Shown here in pieces: positions 22,901-32,248 of a stretch of DNA of 64,000 bases. The DNA lies in the NCBI RefSeq assembly GCF_006171285.1, contig NZ_CP040889.1, forward strand, positions 4,030,001 to 4,094,000. Direction: 5' to 3'. Positions within the stretch are counted from its first letter, which is position 1, and the number at the start of each line of letters is the position of its first letter. The notes beneath the pieces are model-generated. The model searched no databases. It was not told where the DNA came from and saw only the letters and a program-made list of their open reading frames with translations. Source of the stretch: Leclercia adecarboxylata. GTDB lineage: Bacteria > Pseudomonadota > Gammaproteobacteria > Enterobacterales > Enterobacteriaceae. Both the position numbers and the translations under genes were made by a program.

Positions 22901-25900
22901 GGGCAACGACCCTGAGCGGGGCGAACAGCTATGCCGGTGGCACCGCGGTAAACGCGGGGACGCTGAACGTGGCCAATGCCACCGCCATGGGGACGGGTAC
23001 CGCAACGGTCAGCAGCGGCGCAACGGCCAATCTCACCTTTACCGGCGGGACCCTGACCAACGCTATCGCCAACGCCGGGCTTGTTAACGTGACCGGCGCG
23101 AATAACACCCTCAACGGCGCCATTACCGGGGCAGGAGAGAACCGCATCAGCGCGGCCGGGACGGTGCTGGGAGGCGATAACAGCGGATTTACCGGCAACT
23201 GGAATATTCTCACGGGTGCCGCCGCAAACATCACGGCTGCGCAGAACCTGGGTGATACTGCTGCGGTTCAGCTTGATGGCACCCTGAATATCGCAAGCGG
23301 GCCTTACACCTTCACCAATACCCTGACCGGGGCCGGGCTGATGACCGCCACGCTGACCAGCGGCAGTGCCTTTAACTTTGATAACACCGTTGGCAGCGCC
23401 TATACCGGGACACTCCGGCTCGGGCAGAGCAATTTTGCCCTCTCGGGCGATAACACCAGCACCTTGACCAACGCCACCCTGCAGCTGGATAGCGGCAACA
23501 CCACTACCGTCGGCGCGGGGACGCAGAATATCGGCAACCTGACGCTGAACGGCGGCACGATGAGCTTCGCCAATATGCCCACCGGCGTGGTAAACACCGG
23601 TGCGCTAACATTGACCGCCGGGACGGTGCAGATCGATCCCACCCAGGTGGCAGCCAGCGGCGGCAATCTGCTGATCGAGGATGAAGGCGCTGGCGAGCAG
23701 CTGATTACCGCCGCCAACACCAGCGGTTCTGCGGCGAATCTGACCCTGACGGATCTGCTGGGCAACGCGCTCAGCAGCTCGCAGGTGAATATCGATCAGA
23801 ACGGGGCCACGGTCGCCATCGGCACCTACGGTTACAGCCTGAACAATACCAACGGGCTGGGCGTCGGGTTTACCCTCAACCAGCTTGATGTGCAGGCGGG
23901 CCAGACCCTGACCCTCTCCGGCGATACCACCACCCCTGCCGGGGCGGCGGACATGAAAGCGGCCATCATCGGCAGCGGAGATCTGGCGATTAATGCCACC
24001 GACGCCATCACCCTCACCAATGCCAGCAATGCTTATACCGGGGCCACCACGGTTACGGGCGGCATACTGCGTGCGGGCGCAGCTAACATCATTGATGACA
24101 GTAGCCAGCTCACGCTGAACGCGGGAACGGCATTTGATCTGAACGGTTTTGACCAGAGCGTGAATAACCTCACTGGCGCGGGTAACGTCACGCTGGGGGC
24201 GAATGCCCTGACGGAGAACACCGCCGGAGACGTCACTTACGCGGGTGTGATCGGCGGTTCCGGGCCGGTTACCTCTGCGGGGACCGGCACCTGGATCCTC
24301 ACCGGCGACAATACCTGGACCGGCGGCACCACGCTGAGCGGCGGCACATTGCAGCTGGGGGCGGGCGGCACCAGCGGCTCGATTGTGGGCGACGTGGTCA
24401 ACAACGCGGCCATGGTGGTTAACCGTTCTGACGACGTGACGCTGGCGGGCGCGATAAGCGGCTCCGGCACCCTGACCCAGAACAGCTCCGCAACCGGCAC
24501 CACCACCCTGACGGGAGACAACAGCTATACCGGCGCGACCACCGTGCAGCAGGGTACGTTGCAGTTGGGCGACGGCGGCACCAGCGGCGGGCTTGCCGCC
24601 GGGAGCGCGGTGACAATCGACACCGGCGCAACCCTGGCATTCAATCGCAGTAATCTCCTGACGGTGGCGAACACCCTTGGCGGTGATGGCAACGTGGAGC
24701 AGCGGGGCAGCGGAACAACCCTGATCGGCGGAACCAATGCCTACACCGGCGGAACCACCGTTGAAGCGGGCACGCTAAACGCGACAAACGCCAGCGCGCT
24801 GGGAACCGGGGCGGCGACCGTCAACAGCGGCGCGGCGCTGCTGCTCTCGTTCACTAACGGCACCTTTGCCAACGCCATTGCTAATGCCGGGCTGCTGGAC
24901 GTGACGGGAGCGGGAAATACCCTCAACAGCGCCATCTCCGGGGCCGGGATTAACCGCATCAGCGCGCAAAATACGACCCTCGGCGGGGATAACACCCTCT
25001 TTACCGGCACCTGGGACATTACTAGCGGCGCGTCGGCGAACGTGGCGGCCTCGCAAAATCTGGCCGATGCCGCAGTGCAGCTGAACGGCACGCTGAATAT
25101 TGCGCCACCGACCGGCGATTACACCTTTACCAACACCCTGACCGGCAACGGCCTGATGAACGTCGCGCTTGCCAGCGGCAGCAACTTTGCGTTTGATAAC
25201 GCCGTCGGCAGCGCCTATACCGGCACGCTCCAGCTCGGGCAAAGCCTGTTCGATCTGTCCGGAGACAACACCACCGCCCTGACCGGCGCCACGCTGCAGC
25301 TCGACGCTAACAGCCTGGCGACCGTCGGCACGGGAACCCAGACCATCGGTAATCTGACCATGAACGGCGGGGCGCTGGTCTTCAACGGCCAGGTACCGCC
25401 CGGGCAGCCTGATGGCTCGGTTGCGGTGGGCAATTTAACCCTGACCAGCGGCCAGATCCGCACCGAAGCGCCCACATCCGGCGTGCCTAACCCGGCACCG
25501 TCGGGGCAGAACCTGATGGAAGAGGATGACCAGGCGATCCTCTCTCAGCTGGTCTCCGCCTCCGGCACGGTAACCGGAACGGCAGGCAACCTGACCCTGA
25601 CCGATCACGACGGTAACGCCATCAGCGATCCGCAGCAGTTTGCGGTAACTGAAGGGGGCACCGCCGTGGCGAATGCCACCTACAACTATGCCCTGAGCAC
25701 CGGAACCAATAACGACGGCCTCTATATCCAGTACGGCTTAACCACGCTGGATCTGATCAACGCCCAGACCCTGCACCTGGCGGCGGATGCGGGCACCGTC
25801 GGCGCGGCGGCCACCCTCTCGGCACAGGTGACCGGCAGCGGAAACCTGGACGTGAACGCCAGCGCGGCAGGCGCGCAGACCGTTACGCTCAGCAACAGCG

Positions 25901-28900
25901 GCAACAACTACACCGGGATGACTACCGTATCCGGCGGAACGCTGCGTCTGGGCAGCAATCAGGCGCTGGGCAACACCAGCCTGCTCACCATCAACAGCGG
26001 GGCTAACACCAACATCAACGGGATGACCCAGACCATCGGCGCCCTGGCGGGCGACGGCGGGCTGGCGATTGACGGCGGTAACCTGACCATCAGCAACGGT
26101 GGGACCTTTGGCGGGGTCGCCAGCGGCGCGCTCGGCAACCTGACCCTCTCCGGCGGCACGCTGATCATGACGGGGGCCAATACCTACACTGGATTAACCA
26201 ACATCAACACCGGGGCAACGATGCAGGTGGGGGCAGGCGGAACCACAGGCAGCGTGGCCGGGCCGATCGTTGACAACGGCATTCTGACCTTTAATCGCAG
26301 CGATAACGTTATCCTGCCGGGTGCGGTGGAGGGCAGCGGGGAACTGCATCAGGACGGGGCCGGGACGCTGTTTATCAACAATGACGTTGCCGTCACCGGG
26401 CCGGTGGTGATCAACGCCGGGACGGTCAGCATCGGGGATGGCACTGCCGACGGCAGCGTCGCCGGAAATATCGTTAACAACGGCGCGCTGCAGTTCAACC
26501 GCGGCGACTGGAGCTACGGCGGAGAAATTAGCGGTACGGGGACCGTTGAACAGGTAAGCGGCAGCCAGACCACCCTCACCGGCGCGAACAGCTACAGCGG
26601 GGCGACAACGGTAAGCGCGGGTACGCTGAACGCGGCGAATGTTGCCGCCCTCGGCACCAGCGCCGCCACGGTAAACAGCGGCGCGACGCTGGCGCTCTCG
26701 TTCGCTGATGGCATTTTTAGCAATGCGGTCGCCAATAACGGCGTGCTGGATGTGATCGGCGCCGGGAATACTCTCACCACCAACGTCACCGGCTCGGGGA
26801 TCAACCGCGTCAGTGCTAATCAAACCACTCTTGCCGGGGACAACAGCGGCTTTAGCGGTAGCTGGGATATCACCTCCAGCGGCGGGGCGACCATCACCAC
26901 CCAGGAGAATCTCGGTGCTTCGCCGGTGCAGTTAGACGGCATCCTGAACGTCAGTCCGGCCAGCGGCGGGTTTACCTTTGTTAATGCCTTGACCGGCAGC
27001 GGCCTGCTCGCCGCGACCATGGGCAGCGTCAGCGACGCCTTTAATTTCGCGGCCACGGCGGGCAACGCGTTTAGCGGTACTCTGGCGCTGGCTCGTGGCA
27101 CGCTGGCGCTGGAAGGCGACAATACCAGCGCCTTATCCGCTGCAACGCTCTTCCTGGGGGCTGATGCCACGGCCACTCTGACCAGCGACCAGACTATCGG
27201 CAACCTGACCTTTAATGGCGGGCTGCTGGATGTGGCGATGAAGACGCCATCGACGGCCGATATTCTGACGGTCAATAACCTGAACGTCGATCCGGCCACC
27301 AGCACGTCTGAGGTGGGCGTGGTGAATCTGCGGGCCGGCGAGTTGCCTCCATCAACAAAACCGGACGATAACTTCCTCGATCAGGATAACGAGGTGGATA
27401 ACGGCATTCAGGTGGTGAAAGCGACTACCGTCAGCTCGGAAGGGACGCAACTTACCCTGCTGCTGGACGGGGCCGCCCCGGCGGATGAAGTCGATCAGGT
27501 CTCCGACGGCTTTGGTCACGACGATGTGCTGGCCACCTATGGATATACCGCCGTCATGACTGCGGGGGCGAATGCCCCTGGCGGCCCGGGACTCTACGCG
27601 GGCTATATGCTGAAGGTGCTGAACAGCCAGTCGACGGCGGTGATTGACACTACGGGCGCGACGGACAACACCCTCGGTGCGAAACTGACCGGGGTGGGTG
27701 ATTTCGAGTTCCGGGCCAACGATGACACCCTTACGCTTGCCAATACCGCCAACGATTATCAGGGGCAAACCACCGTCACCAGCGGCACTGTTCAGCTCGG
27801 GGGAAATAACACCCTCGGACAAACCCGCGCCCTGAATATCGCGGCTGACGCCACAACGGATCTCAACGGCTTTAGCCAGACCATCGGGGCGTTGAACGGT
27901 GCGGCGGGCAGTACCCTGGCGCTGGATGGTGGCGCGCTGACCATCACCAACGGCGGGCAGAGCGACGGGGCCTTGACCGGCGGCGGCAATCTGAACCTGA
28001 CCGGCGGTGAACTGACTATCAGCAATGCCAACGACGACCTTAGCGCGGCGGTAGATATTGCCAGCGGTGCCACGGCGCGGCTGAAAGACGGCGGCGCGCT
28101 TGGCAGCGGTGATGTCGCCCTTGACGGCACGCTGGTGCTGGATACGGTAAGCGGATCCTTCGCCAATGCGGTGCAGGGTGCGGGCACGATGAACCTGGCC
28201 AACGGCAGCGATGTGTCGCTCACCGGGAATAATGCCGGGTTTAACGGCACCGTCGATATTGACGCCGCCAACCGTCTGACGGTGCAGCAGCCGTCGAACC
28301 TCGGCAGCGCCGCTATCACCAACGATGGCGAACTGGTGCTGGACGCGAGTGATACCTGGGCGTTCGCGAATGCCATGAGCGGCAGCGGTCTGTTAACCAA
28401 AGCGGGCACCGGGATGGTCACGCTTGGCAGCGATTATGCCCATACCGGCGGAACGCACGTCGAAGCCGGTACCCTGGCGCTGGATAACAGCGCGGCGGCG
28501 CTCTCCGGCGGCGGTGCGGTCACTGTGGATGAGGGGGCAACGCTTGGCGGTTACGGTACCATTGTGGGCGATGTCACCAGCCGGGGTACTGTCTCCGCGG
28601 GTGATGCCATTACGTCGCTGACCGGTGGTGCAGGCAATCTGACGATTCAGGGCAACCTGAACAACTTCAACGTCGTCAATCTGGCGGGCAATACCGTCGG
28701 CAACACCCTGACGGTGACCGGGAACTACGCCGCCCAGAGTACGCTGGTGCTCAATACGGTGCTCGGCGGCGATGATTCGCAAACCGACAAGCTGATTGTG
28801 CAGGGCGATACCAGCGGTCATACCGATGTTATCGTCAACAACAAAGGCGGAAGCGGGGCCCCGACCGTCAACGGCATCCAGGTGATTGAGGTAAACGGCG

Positions 28901-29982
28901 CGTCGAACGGCGACTTCACCCTCGCCAACCGCGTGGTGGCCGGTGCCTATGACTATCAGCTGTTAAAAGGCACACCGACCAGCAACGACGGCGACTGGTA
29001 TCTGCGGGTGCCCGTTGAGCAGCCGGTAGTGCCGATTCGTCCGGAAGCGGGGGCGTATCTGGGTAACCAGAGTGCGGCGATGGATATGTTTACCCACAGC
29101 CTGCACGATCGTCTGGGGGAAAGCCTGTTTGTCACCGGGAACGGACAGCAGGTTGACGCCCCGTCGGCGTGGATCCGCACCTTCGGCAGCCGTACCGACA
29201 GCCGCAGCGCGGGCCAGATTGGTCAGGACACCTGGAGCAACGGCCTGCAGCTCGGGTTCGATCTCGCCAGCAACCTGCAGGTGCAGAACCGCTGGCAGGT
29301 GGGGGTTATGGCGGGCTACGGCTCGGCGAGAACCCGTAACCAGAGCGATGGCCAGGACACGGTGGCGCGCAGCGAAGTGGACGGTTACAGCGTAGGGCTG
29401 TACGGCACCTGGTTTGCCGACGGGCGGCCGCAGGGCACCGGGCCGTACATCGATACCTGGACGCAGTATGGCTGGTACAACAACAAAGTGAACGGGCAGG
29501 GGCTGCCGGAACAGAAATACGACAGCACCACCCAGGCCGTGTCAGTTGAAGGCGGCTGGGCCTTTAACGTCTATAACACGGAGCTGATGAGCTTCTTCAT
29601 TCAGCCGCAGGAGCAGGTGATCTACACCCATTACGATGCGGATGACGTGAAAGAAAACAACGGTACTAAAGTCAAAATGAACGATGGCGGGTTCAGCAAC
29701 CGCCTTGGGGTGAGGGTGTACGGCTACTCTTCCGACCGCGAGGGTCGCCAGTGGCAACCGTTCATCGAAGCCAACTGGCTCTATAACGGCTATACCGACA
29801 GCGTAAAAATGGACAGCACCCGTCTGGAATCTGATACGCCGAAACACCGCTACGAAGTGAAAGGTGGCGTGGAAGCGAAATTCAATAACCAGTGGAGCAT
29901 GTGGGCAAACGTCGGCACCCAGCAGGGCGGCAGTGACTACCGCAGCATTGAGGGTGGTCTCGGGGTGAAATACACCTGGTAA
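19963..29982 (+). CDS. Giant type Va autotransporter with PATR repeats
   Basis: A 3339-residue outer-membrane autotransporter. An extended signal peptide ends at about residue 37 (SLPVYA-D). The passenger (about 40-3000) is a low-complexity, Gly/Thr/Asn/Ser-rich beta-helix with at least 13 passenger-associated repeats such as NAYTGGTTVEAGTLNATN. It contains four large super-repeats starting near residues 462, 998, 1602 and 2219. A proline-rich linker (VEQPVVPIRPEAG) leads to a C-terminal barrel of about 300 residues (from AWIRTFGSRTDSRS to the terminal YTW). I see no cysteine anywhere. No protease or catalytic motif is visible, so a role in adhesion or aggregation is inference. The ribosome site is weak (GGACAG). 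In E. coli this place holds ydjO. A strong terminator follows. Confidence 0.93.
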   Translation: MNKTHTSMMTGFTLSRLTVAIRNAIPVLVLASLPVYADTIIPSQSTTYTLSGTEPFVMPSPNAITVTSGSAITGDVTQDWQVTVDDGATVNGAGFGLNLGSLTGGTVLNLGGDVTTTGGGSGGNAAGIKLNQGGTINILSTGSVASSSDGIFLTNGGTINSSGSVSGTGGGTSVYLSSGTTVYNGDASSSIGGGYGIIVDSGSGTLTNAGNINVLHNGIWVRDSGNAVINNQAGGVINSTSTSNNGIDIGSSGTVDITNAGTISGNAGIYIGSAGNTLTNSGAITGTGGTAISLGGNNNTVIFNTGTEIGGNITSSGSGNTLTLNGQGALGGNVTGLASITSAADPGLAWLLNGTTYSTSGTTADSLLIQSGTLILNGALTHSGTGGGTTINPDAIFQLGNNSASGSVTGNIIDNGTLRFSRTDSSTFAGVISGDGLVNQAGSGETILSSANTYTGGSTVDGGTLNAGNAGALGTGDVAINSGGTLVLSFGAGTFANAIANGGLLNVTGAGNTLNSVITGAGENRISATDTVIAADNSGFSGLWNILNSGSMDITASNNLGTGAVQLNGILNIAPTAGGFTLANALSGAGTLTVSLVGGTPFDFASSVGTLFTGVLAMGPGTFNLAGNNTLALTNARLQLDTGSITTVGSGTQAIGNLTLNGGILSFNNLPTGVINTGQLDKTSGTVRVDPTVIAANNASNLLLVDDGSGTQLITSTGNTGSSANLTLQDLSGNAIDSSSTSQANVTQGGNTVAIATYGNFGLNDTNGLGVGYSLSQLDLQAAQTLTLSGDTTTPAGAADMKALITGAGNLAINATDAITLTNAGNTFTGTTTVNSGVLRAGAVNVIDDSSQLNLNSGTAFDLNGFDQSVNNLTGAGNVTLGANALTENTTGSVAYAGTITGSGAVTAAGAGTWILTGNNNWTGGTTIDTGVLQLGAGGTSGALTGNITNNGALIVNRSDALTLYDTISGSGTVTQNGTGATTLSGANSYAGGTAVNAGTLNVANATAMGTGTATVSSGATANLTFTGGTLTNAIANAGLVNVTGANNTLNGAITGAGENRISAAGTVLGGDNSGFTGNWNILTGAAANITAAQNLGDTAAVQLDGTLNIASGPYTFTNTLTGAGLMTATLTSGSAFNFDNTVGSAYTGTLRLGQSNFALSGDNTSTLTNATLQLDSGNTTTVGAGTQNIGNLTLNGGTMSFANMPTGVVNTGALTLTAGTVQIDPTQVAASGGNLLIEDEGAGEQLITAANTSGSAANLTLTDLLGNALSSSQVNIDQNGATVAIGTYGYSLNNTNGLGVGFTLNQLDVQAGQTLTLSGDTTTPAGAADMKAAIIGSGDLAINATDAITLTNASNAYTGATTVTGGILRAGAANIIDDSSQLTLNAGTAFDLNGFDQSVNNLTGAGNVTLGANALTENTAGDVTYAGVIGGSGPVTSAGTGTWILTGDNTWTGGTTLSGGTLQLGAGGTSGSIVGDVVNNAAMVVNRSDDVTLAGAISGSGTLTQNSSATGTTTLTGDNSYTGATTVQQGTLQLGDGGTSGGLAAGSAVTIDTGATLAFNRSNLLTVANTLGGDGNVEQRGSGTTLIGGTNAYTGGTTVEAGTLNATNASALGTGAATVNSGAALLLSFTNGTFANAIANAGLLDVTGAGNTLNSAISGAGINRISAQNTTLGGDNTLFTGTWDITSGASANVAASQNLADAAVQLNGTLNIAPPTGDYTFTNTLTGNGLMNVALASGSNFAFDNAVGSAYTGTLQLGQSLFDLSGDNTTALTGATLQLDANSLATVGTGTQTIGNLTMNGGALVFNGQVPPGQPDGSVAVGNLTLTSGQIRTEAPTSGVPNPAPSGQNLMEEDDQAILSQLVSASGTVTGTAGNLTLTDHDGNAISDPQQFAVTEGGTAVANATYNYALSTGTNNDGLYIQYGLTTLDLINAQTLHLAADAGTVGAAATLSAQVTGSGNLDVNASAAGAQTVTLSNSGNNYTGMTTVSGGTLRLGSNQALGNTSLLTINSGANTNINGMTQTIGALAGDGGLAIDGGNLTISNGGTFGGVASGALGNLTLSGGTLIMTGANTYTGLTNINTGATMQVGAGGTTGSVAGPIVDNGILTFNRSDNVILPGAVEGSGELHQDGAGTLFINNDVAVTGPVVINAGTVSIGDGTADGSVAGNIVNNGALQFNRGDWSYGGEISGTGTVEQVSGSQTTLTGANSYSGATTVSAGTLNAANVAALGTSAATVNSGATLALSFADGIFSNAVANNGVLDVIGAGNTLTTNVTGSGINRVSANQTTLAGDNSGFSGSWDITSSGGATITTQENLGASPVQLDGILNVSPASGGFTFVNALTGSGLLAATMGSVSDAFNFAATAGNAFSGTLALARGTLALEGDNTSALSAATLFLGADATATLTSDQTIGNLTFNGGLLDVAMKTPSTADILTVNNLNVDPATSTSEVGVVNLRAGELPPSTKPDDNFLDQDNEVDNGIQVVKATTVSSEGTQLTLLLDGAAPADEVDQVSDGFGHDDVLATYGYTAVMTAGANAPGGPGLYAGYMLKVLNSQSTAVIDTTGATDNTLGAKLTGVGDFEFRANDDTLTLANTANDYQGQTTVTSGTVQLGGNNTLGQTRALNIAADATTDLNGFSQTIGALNGAAGSTLALDGGALTITNGGQSDGALTGGGNLNLTGGELTISNANDDLSAAVDIASGATARLKDGGALGSGDVALDGTLVLDTVSGSFANAVQGAGTMNLANGSDVSLTGNNAGFNGTVDIDAANRLTVQQPSNLGSAAITNDGELVLDASDTWAFANAMSGSGLLTKAGTGMVTLGSDYAHTGGTHVEAGTLALDNSAAALSGGGAVTVDEGATLGGYGTIVGDVTSRGTVSAGDAITSLTGGAGNLTIQGNLNNFNVVNLAGNTVGNTLTVTGNYAAQSTLVLNTVLGGDDSQTDKLIVQGDTSGHTDVIVNNKGGSGAPTVNGIQVIEVNGASNGDFTLANRVVAGAYDYQLLKGTPTSNDGDWYLRVPVEQPVVPIRPEAGAYLGNQSAAMDMFTHSLHDRLGESLFVTGNGQQVDAPSAWIRTFGSRTDSRSAGQIGQDTWSNGLQLGFDLASNLQVQNRWQVGVMAGYGSARTRNQSDGQDTVARSEVDGYSVGLYGTWFADGRPQGTGPYIDTWTQYGWYNNKVNGQGLPEQKYDSTTQAVSVEGGWAFNVYNTELMSFFIQPQEQVIYTHYDADDVKENNGTKVKMNDGGFSNRLGVRVYGYSSDREGRQWQPFIEANWLYNGYTDSVKMDSTRLESDTPKHRYEVKGGVEAKFNNQWSMWANVGTQQGGSDYRSIEGGLGVKYTW

Positions 29983-29995
29983 ATGCCGCAGGCAT

Positions 29996-30030
29996 AAAAA
30001 AAGCCCATCAGGAAACTGATGGGCTTTTTT
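29996..30030. terminator. Bidirectional terminator between autotransporter and tcyP
   Basis: AAAAAAAGCCCATCAG-GAAA-CTGATGGGCTTTTTT works on both strands, serving the autotransporter on plus and tcyP on minus. Confidence 0.92.
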
Positions 30031-30044
30031 GGTTCCGGGAGCGA

Positions 30045-31436
30045 TTAACGGTGCGCGAGTTCCGCGTCGTCTTCGCTTTCCAGAACGGCTTTGTCGGTCT
30101 GCTTCAGCCACTGGCTGGTCAGCGTCCCGGCGGTCATGGAGCCGCTGACGTTCAGCGCGGTACGGCCCATGTCGATCAGCGGTTCAACGGAGATCAGCAG
30201 CGCCACCAGCGTTACCGGCAGACCCAGCGCAGGCAGGACAATCAGCGCCGCGAAGGTTGCGCCGCCGCCCACACCGGCTACACCGGCAGAGCTCACGGTC
30301 ACAATCCCGACCAGAGTCGCAATCCACACCGGATCCAGCGGGTTAATGCCTACCGTTGGGGCAACCATTACCGCCAGCATGGCCGGGTAGAGACCGGCAC
30401 AACCGTTCTAACCAATGGTCGCGCCGAAGGAGGCGGAGAAGCTGGCGATGGATTCCGGCACGCCCAGACGACGGGTCTGCGCTTCCACGTTCAGCGGAAT
30501 GGAGGCTGCGCTGGAGCGGCTGGTAAAGGCGAAGGTCAGCACCGGCCACACTTTGCGGAAGTATTTCAGCGGGCTTACGCCGTTCACAGTCAGCAGAATG
30601 GCGTGGACCACAAACATGATGCCCAGACCGAGGTAAGAAGCAACCACGAAGCTGCCCAGCTTGATGATGTCCTGCAGGTTAGAGCCGGCAACCACTTTGG
30701 TCATCAGCGCCAGGACGCCGTACGGGGTCAGCTGCATCACCAGACGCACCAGCTTCATCACCCAGCTCTGCAGGGTGTCGATGGCGGTCAGCACGCGCTG
30801 GCCTTTCGGGGCGTCATCTTTCAGCAGCTTCAGTGCAGCCACGCCGAGGAAGGCGGCGAAGATCACCACGCTGATGATGGACGTCGGGTTCGCGCCGGTC
30901 AGATCCGCAAACGGGTTTTTCGGGATAAAGGAGAGCAGCATCTGCGGAACGGTGAGATCCGCCACTTTACCCGCATAGTTGGTCTCGATGGCGGTCAGAC
31001 GCGCGGTTTCCGCGGTGCCCTGCACCAGGCCTTCTGCCGTCAGGCCAAACAGGTTGGTCACCAGCACGCCGACCAGCGCCGCGATAAGCGTGGTAAACAG
31101 CAGCGTACCGATGGTCAGGAAGCTGATTTTACCCAGCTGTGAGGCGTTATGCAGACGGGCCACCGCGCTCAGAATAGAGGCGAAGACCAGCGGCATGACG
31201 ATCATCTGCAGCAGCTGCACATAGCCGTTGCCGACCACGTTAAACCACTGGATAGACTCTTTCAGCACCGGGTTGCTGGAACCGTAAATGGCCTGCAGCG
31301 CCAAGCCAAAGACCACGCCCATCACCAGACCGACCAGCACTTTTTTGGCCAGGCTCCACTGTTTATGACGCGCCTGCGCCAGCAACAGCAGTAAGCCGAC
31401 GAACACCACGATGTTCGCGATTAATGGAAAATTCAT
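30045..31436 (-). pseudogene. tcyP: L-cystine symporter TcyP interrupted by an in-frame amber codon
   Basis: The frame of 464 codons (463 residues if read through, exactly the E. coli length) encodes a dicarboxylate/amino-acid:cation symporter family cystine transporter. It is interrupted by a single TAG at 30408-30410, codon 343, where the family has Gln in GATIGQNGCAG. No base is gained or lost: the same frame continues as [17 protein letters not shown] and runs to a normal C-terminus ([10 protein letters not shown]). Translation would end after the first 342 residues, losing the last transmembrane part and the [14 protein letters not shown] substrate region. It could be a real nonsense mutation, a sequencing error or a site of suppression. 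The ribosome site GGAGAACGGGG is intact. E. coli tcyP is CysB-controlled. Confidence 0.9.
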
Positions 31437-31565
31437 CCCCGTTCTCCTGATTTAATATCAGATCGGTATCAGTCCGACCTTATTGGCGCAAGGTTAGCAG
31501 AAGTGTGATCCCGTCGCTTATATCCAAATGGAATGGTTTATTCCAAACGCGCTAAATTTGTCGAA

Positions 31566-32156
31566 TTAGCGCTCAATCTGATGATGGATAAAGCGGTTGA
31601 ACTGAAATTGCAGGGAATTGATCATGTGCGAGGACCAGCGCACGGCACCGTTTTCCGGTAGCGTCTGCGGCATCCACACCGCCCAGGCGAACAGCGCCAT
31701 GCACAGGGCGCGCTCCAGCTGGTTACCTTTTTGTGGGCGGAGGATCGGCAGGCGAAAACGCCAGCGGCAGGGCCACAGCAGGGGAACGCCCGCCGGGGTA
31801 AGCATGTCGGCCAGAATATGGCTCAGATAGCCCAATACCATTCCCTGGATAGCGTCCGCCGGGATCAGCCAGCTGTCCGGCACTTTTAAGTAGAAAAGGG
31901 TCAGGGCAGCGAACACCGCCAGCAGGCTGTGGGTAAAGCCGCGATGCCCGCAGGCGCGGGCAATGGGTTTGGAGATCCACTTCAGCCGCTGCCCGAGCAG
32001 CGACTTGGGATGATCGATATCCGGCAACAGGCAGGTCAAAACCGCCGATGGCACGATATGCCACCAGTCACCCTGCGCCAGCACCGGTGTAAGCTCCGCA
32101 TTTTTGGCAAACACTGCGCAGGCGAGAGAAAAGAGCAGATGACCTTCCGCCGTCAT
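31566..32156 (-). CDS. ydjM: SOS-inducible inner-membrane protein YdjM
   Basis: A 196-residue membrane protein of the YdjM/DUF457 metal-dependent hydrolase-like family. It begins MTAEGHLLFSLA and shows CLLPDIDHPKS and GHRGFTHSLLA, whose Asp and His residues form the putative metal site, plus GYLSHILADMLTPAGVPLLWP. Several hydrophobic helices are visible. In E. coli it is LexA-regulated; its role is unknown. The start is taken at 32156 by similarity; an in-frame ATG four codons upstream is possible. Two LexA-like boxes lie just upstream. Confidence 0.93.
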   Translation of the reverse strand: MTAEGHLLFSLACAVFAKNAELTPVLAQGDWWHIVPSAVLTCLLPDIDHPKSLLGQRLKWISKPIARACGHRGFTHSLLAVFAALTLFYLKVPDSWLIPADAIQGMVLGYLSHILADMLTPAGVPLLWPCRWRFRLPILRPQKGNQLERALCMALFAWAVWMPQTLPENGAVRWSSHMINSLQFQFNRFIHHQIER

Positions 32157-32170
32157 GATAAAACCCACTA

Positions 32171-32190
32171 AACTGTCGATGCATCCAGTA
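32171..32190 (-). promoter_or_regulatory. LexA-like box 1 of ydjM
   Basis: Minus strand TACTGG-N8-ACAGTT: one base off the CTGT-N8-ACAG core. From memory it corresponds to the first of the two LexA sites of E. coli ydjM. Confidence 0.65.
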
Positions 32191-32208
32191 TAGGGATTTT
32201 ATACAGTA
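32188..32208 (-). promoter_or_regulatory. LexA-like box 2 of ydjM
   Basis: On the minus strand a complete TACTGTATA left half-site is followed by AAATCCC and a degenerate right half (TATAC). It overlaps box 1 by three bases, the same tandem layout recalled for E. coli ydjM. Confidence 0.6.
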
Positions 32209-32248
32209 TACGGAAGTAGTGACGGTGTAACTCTTTGTCACAAAGCTG

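Noticed and set aside
21321-28821. Several long minus-strand frames (up to about 270 codons) opposite the autotransporter
   Set aside because: The repetitive Gly/Thr/Asn codons of the passenger leave the antisense frames open by composition; they look like Pro/Val/Ala/Leu repeats with no coherent start sites.
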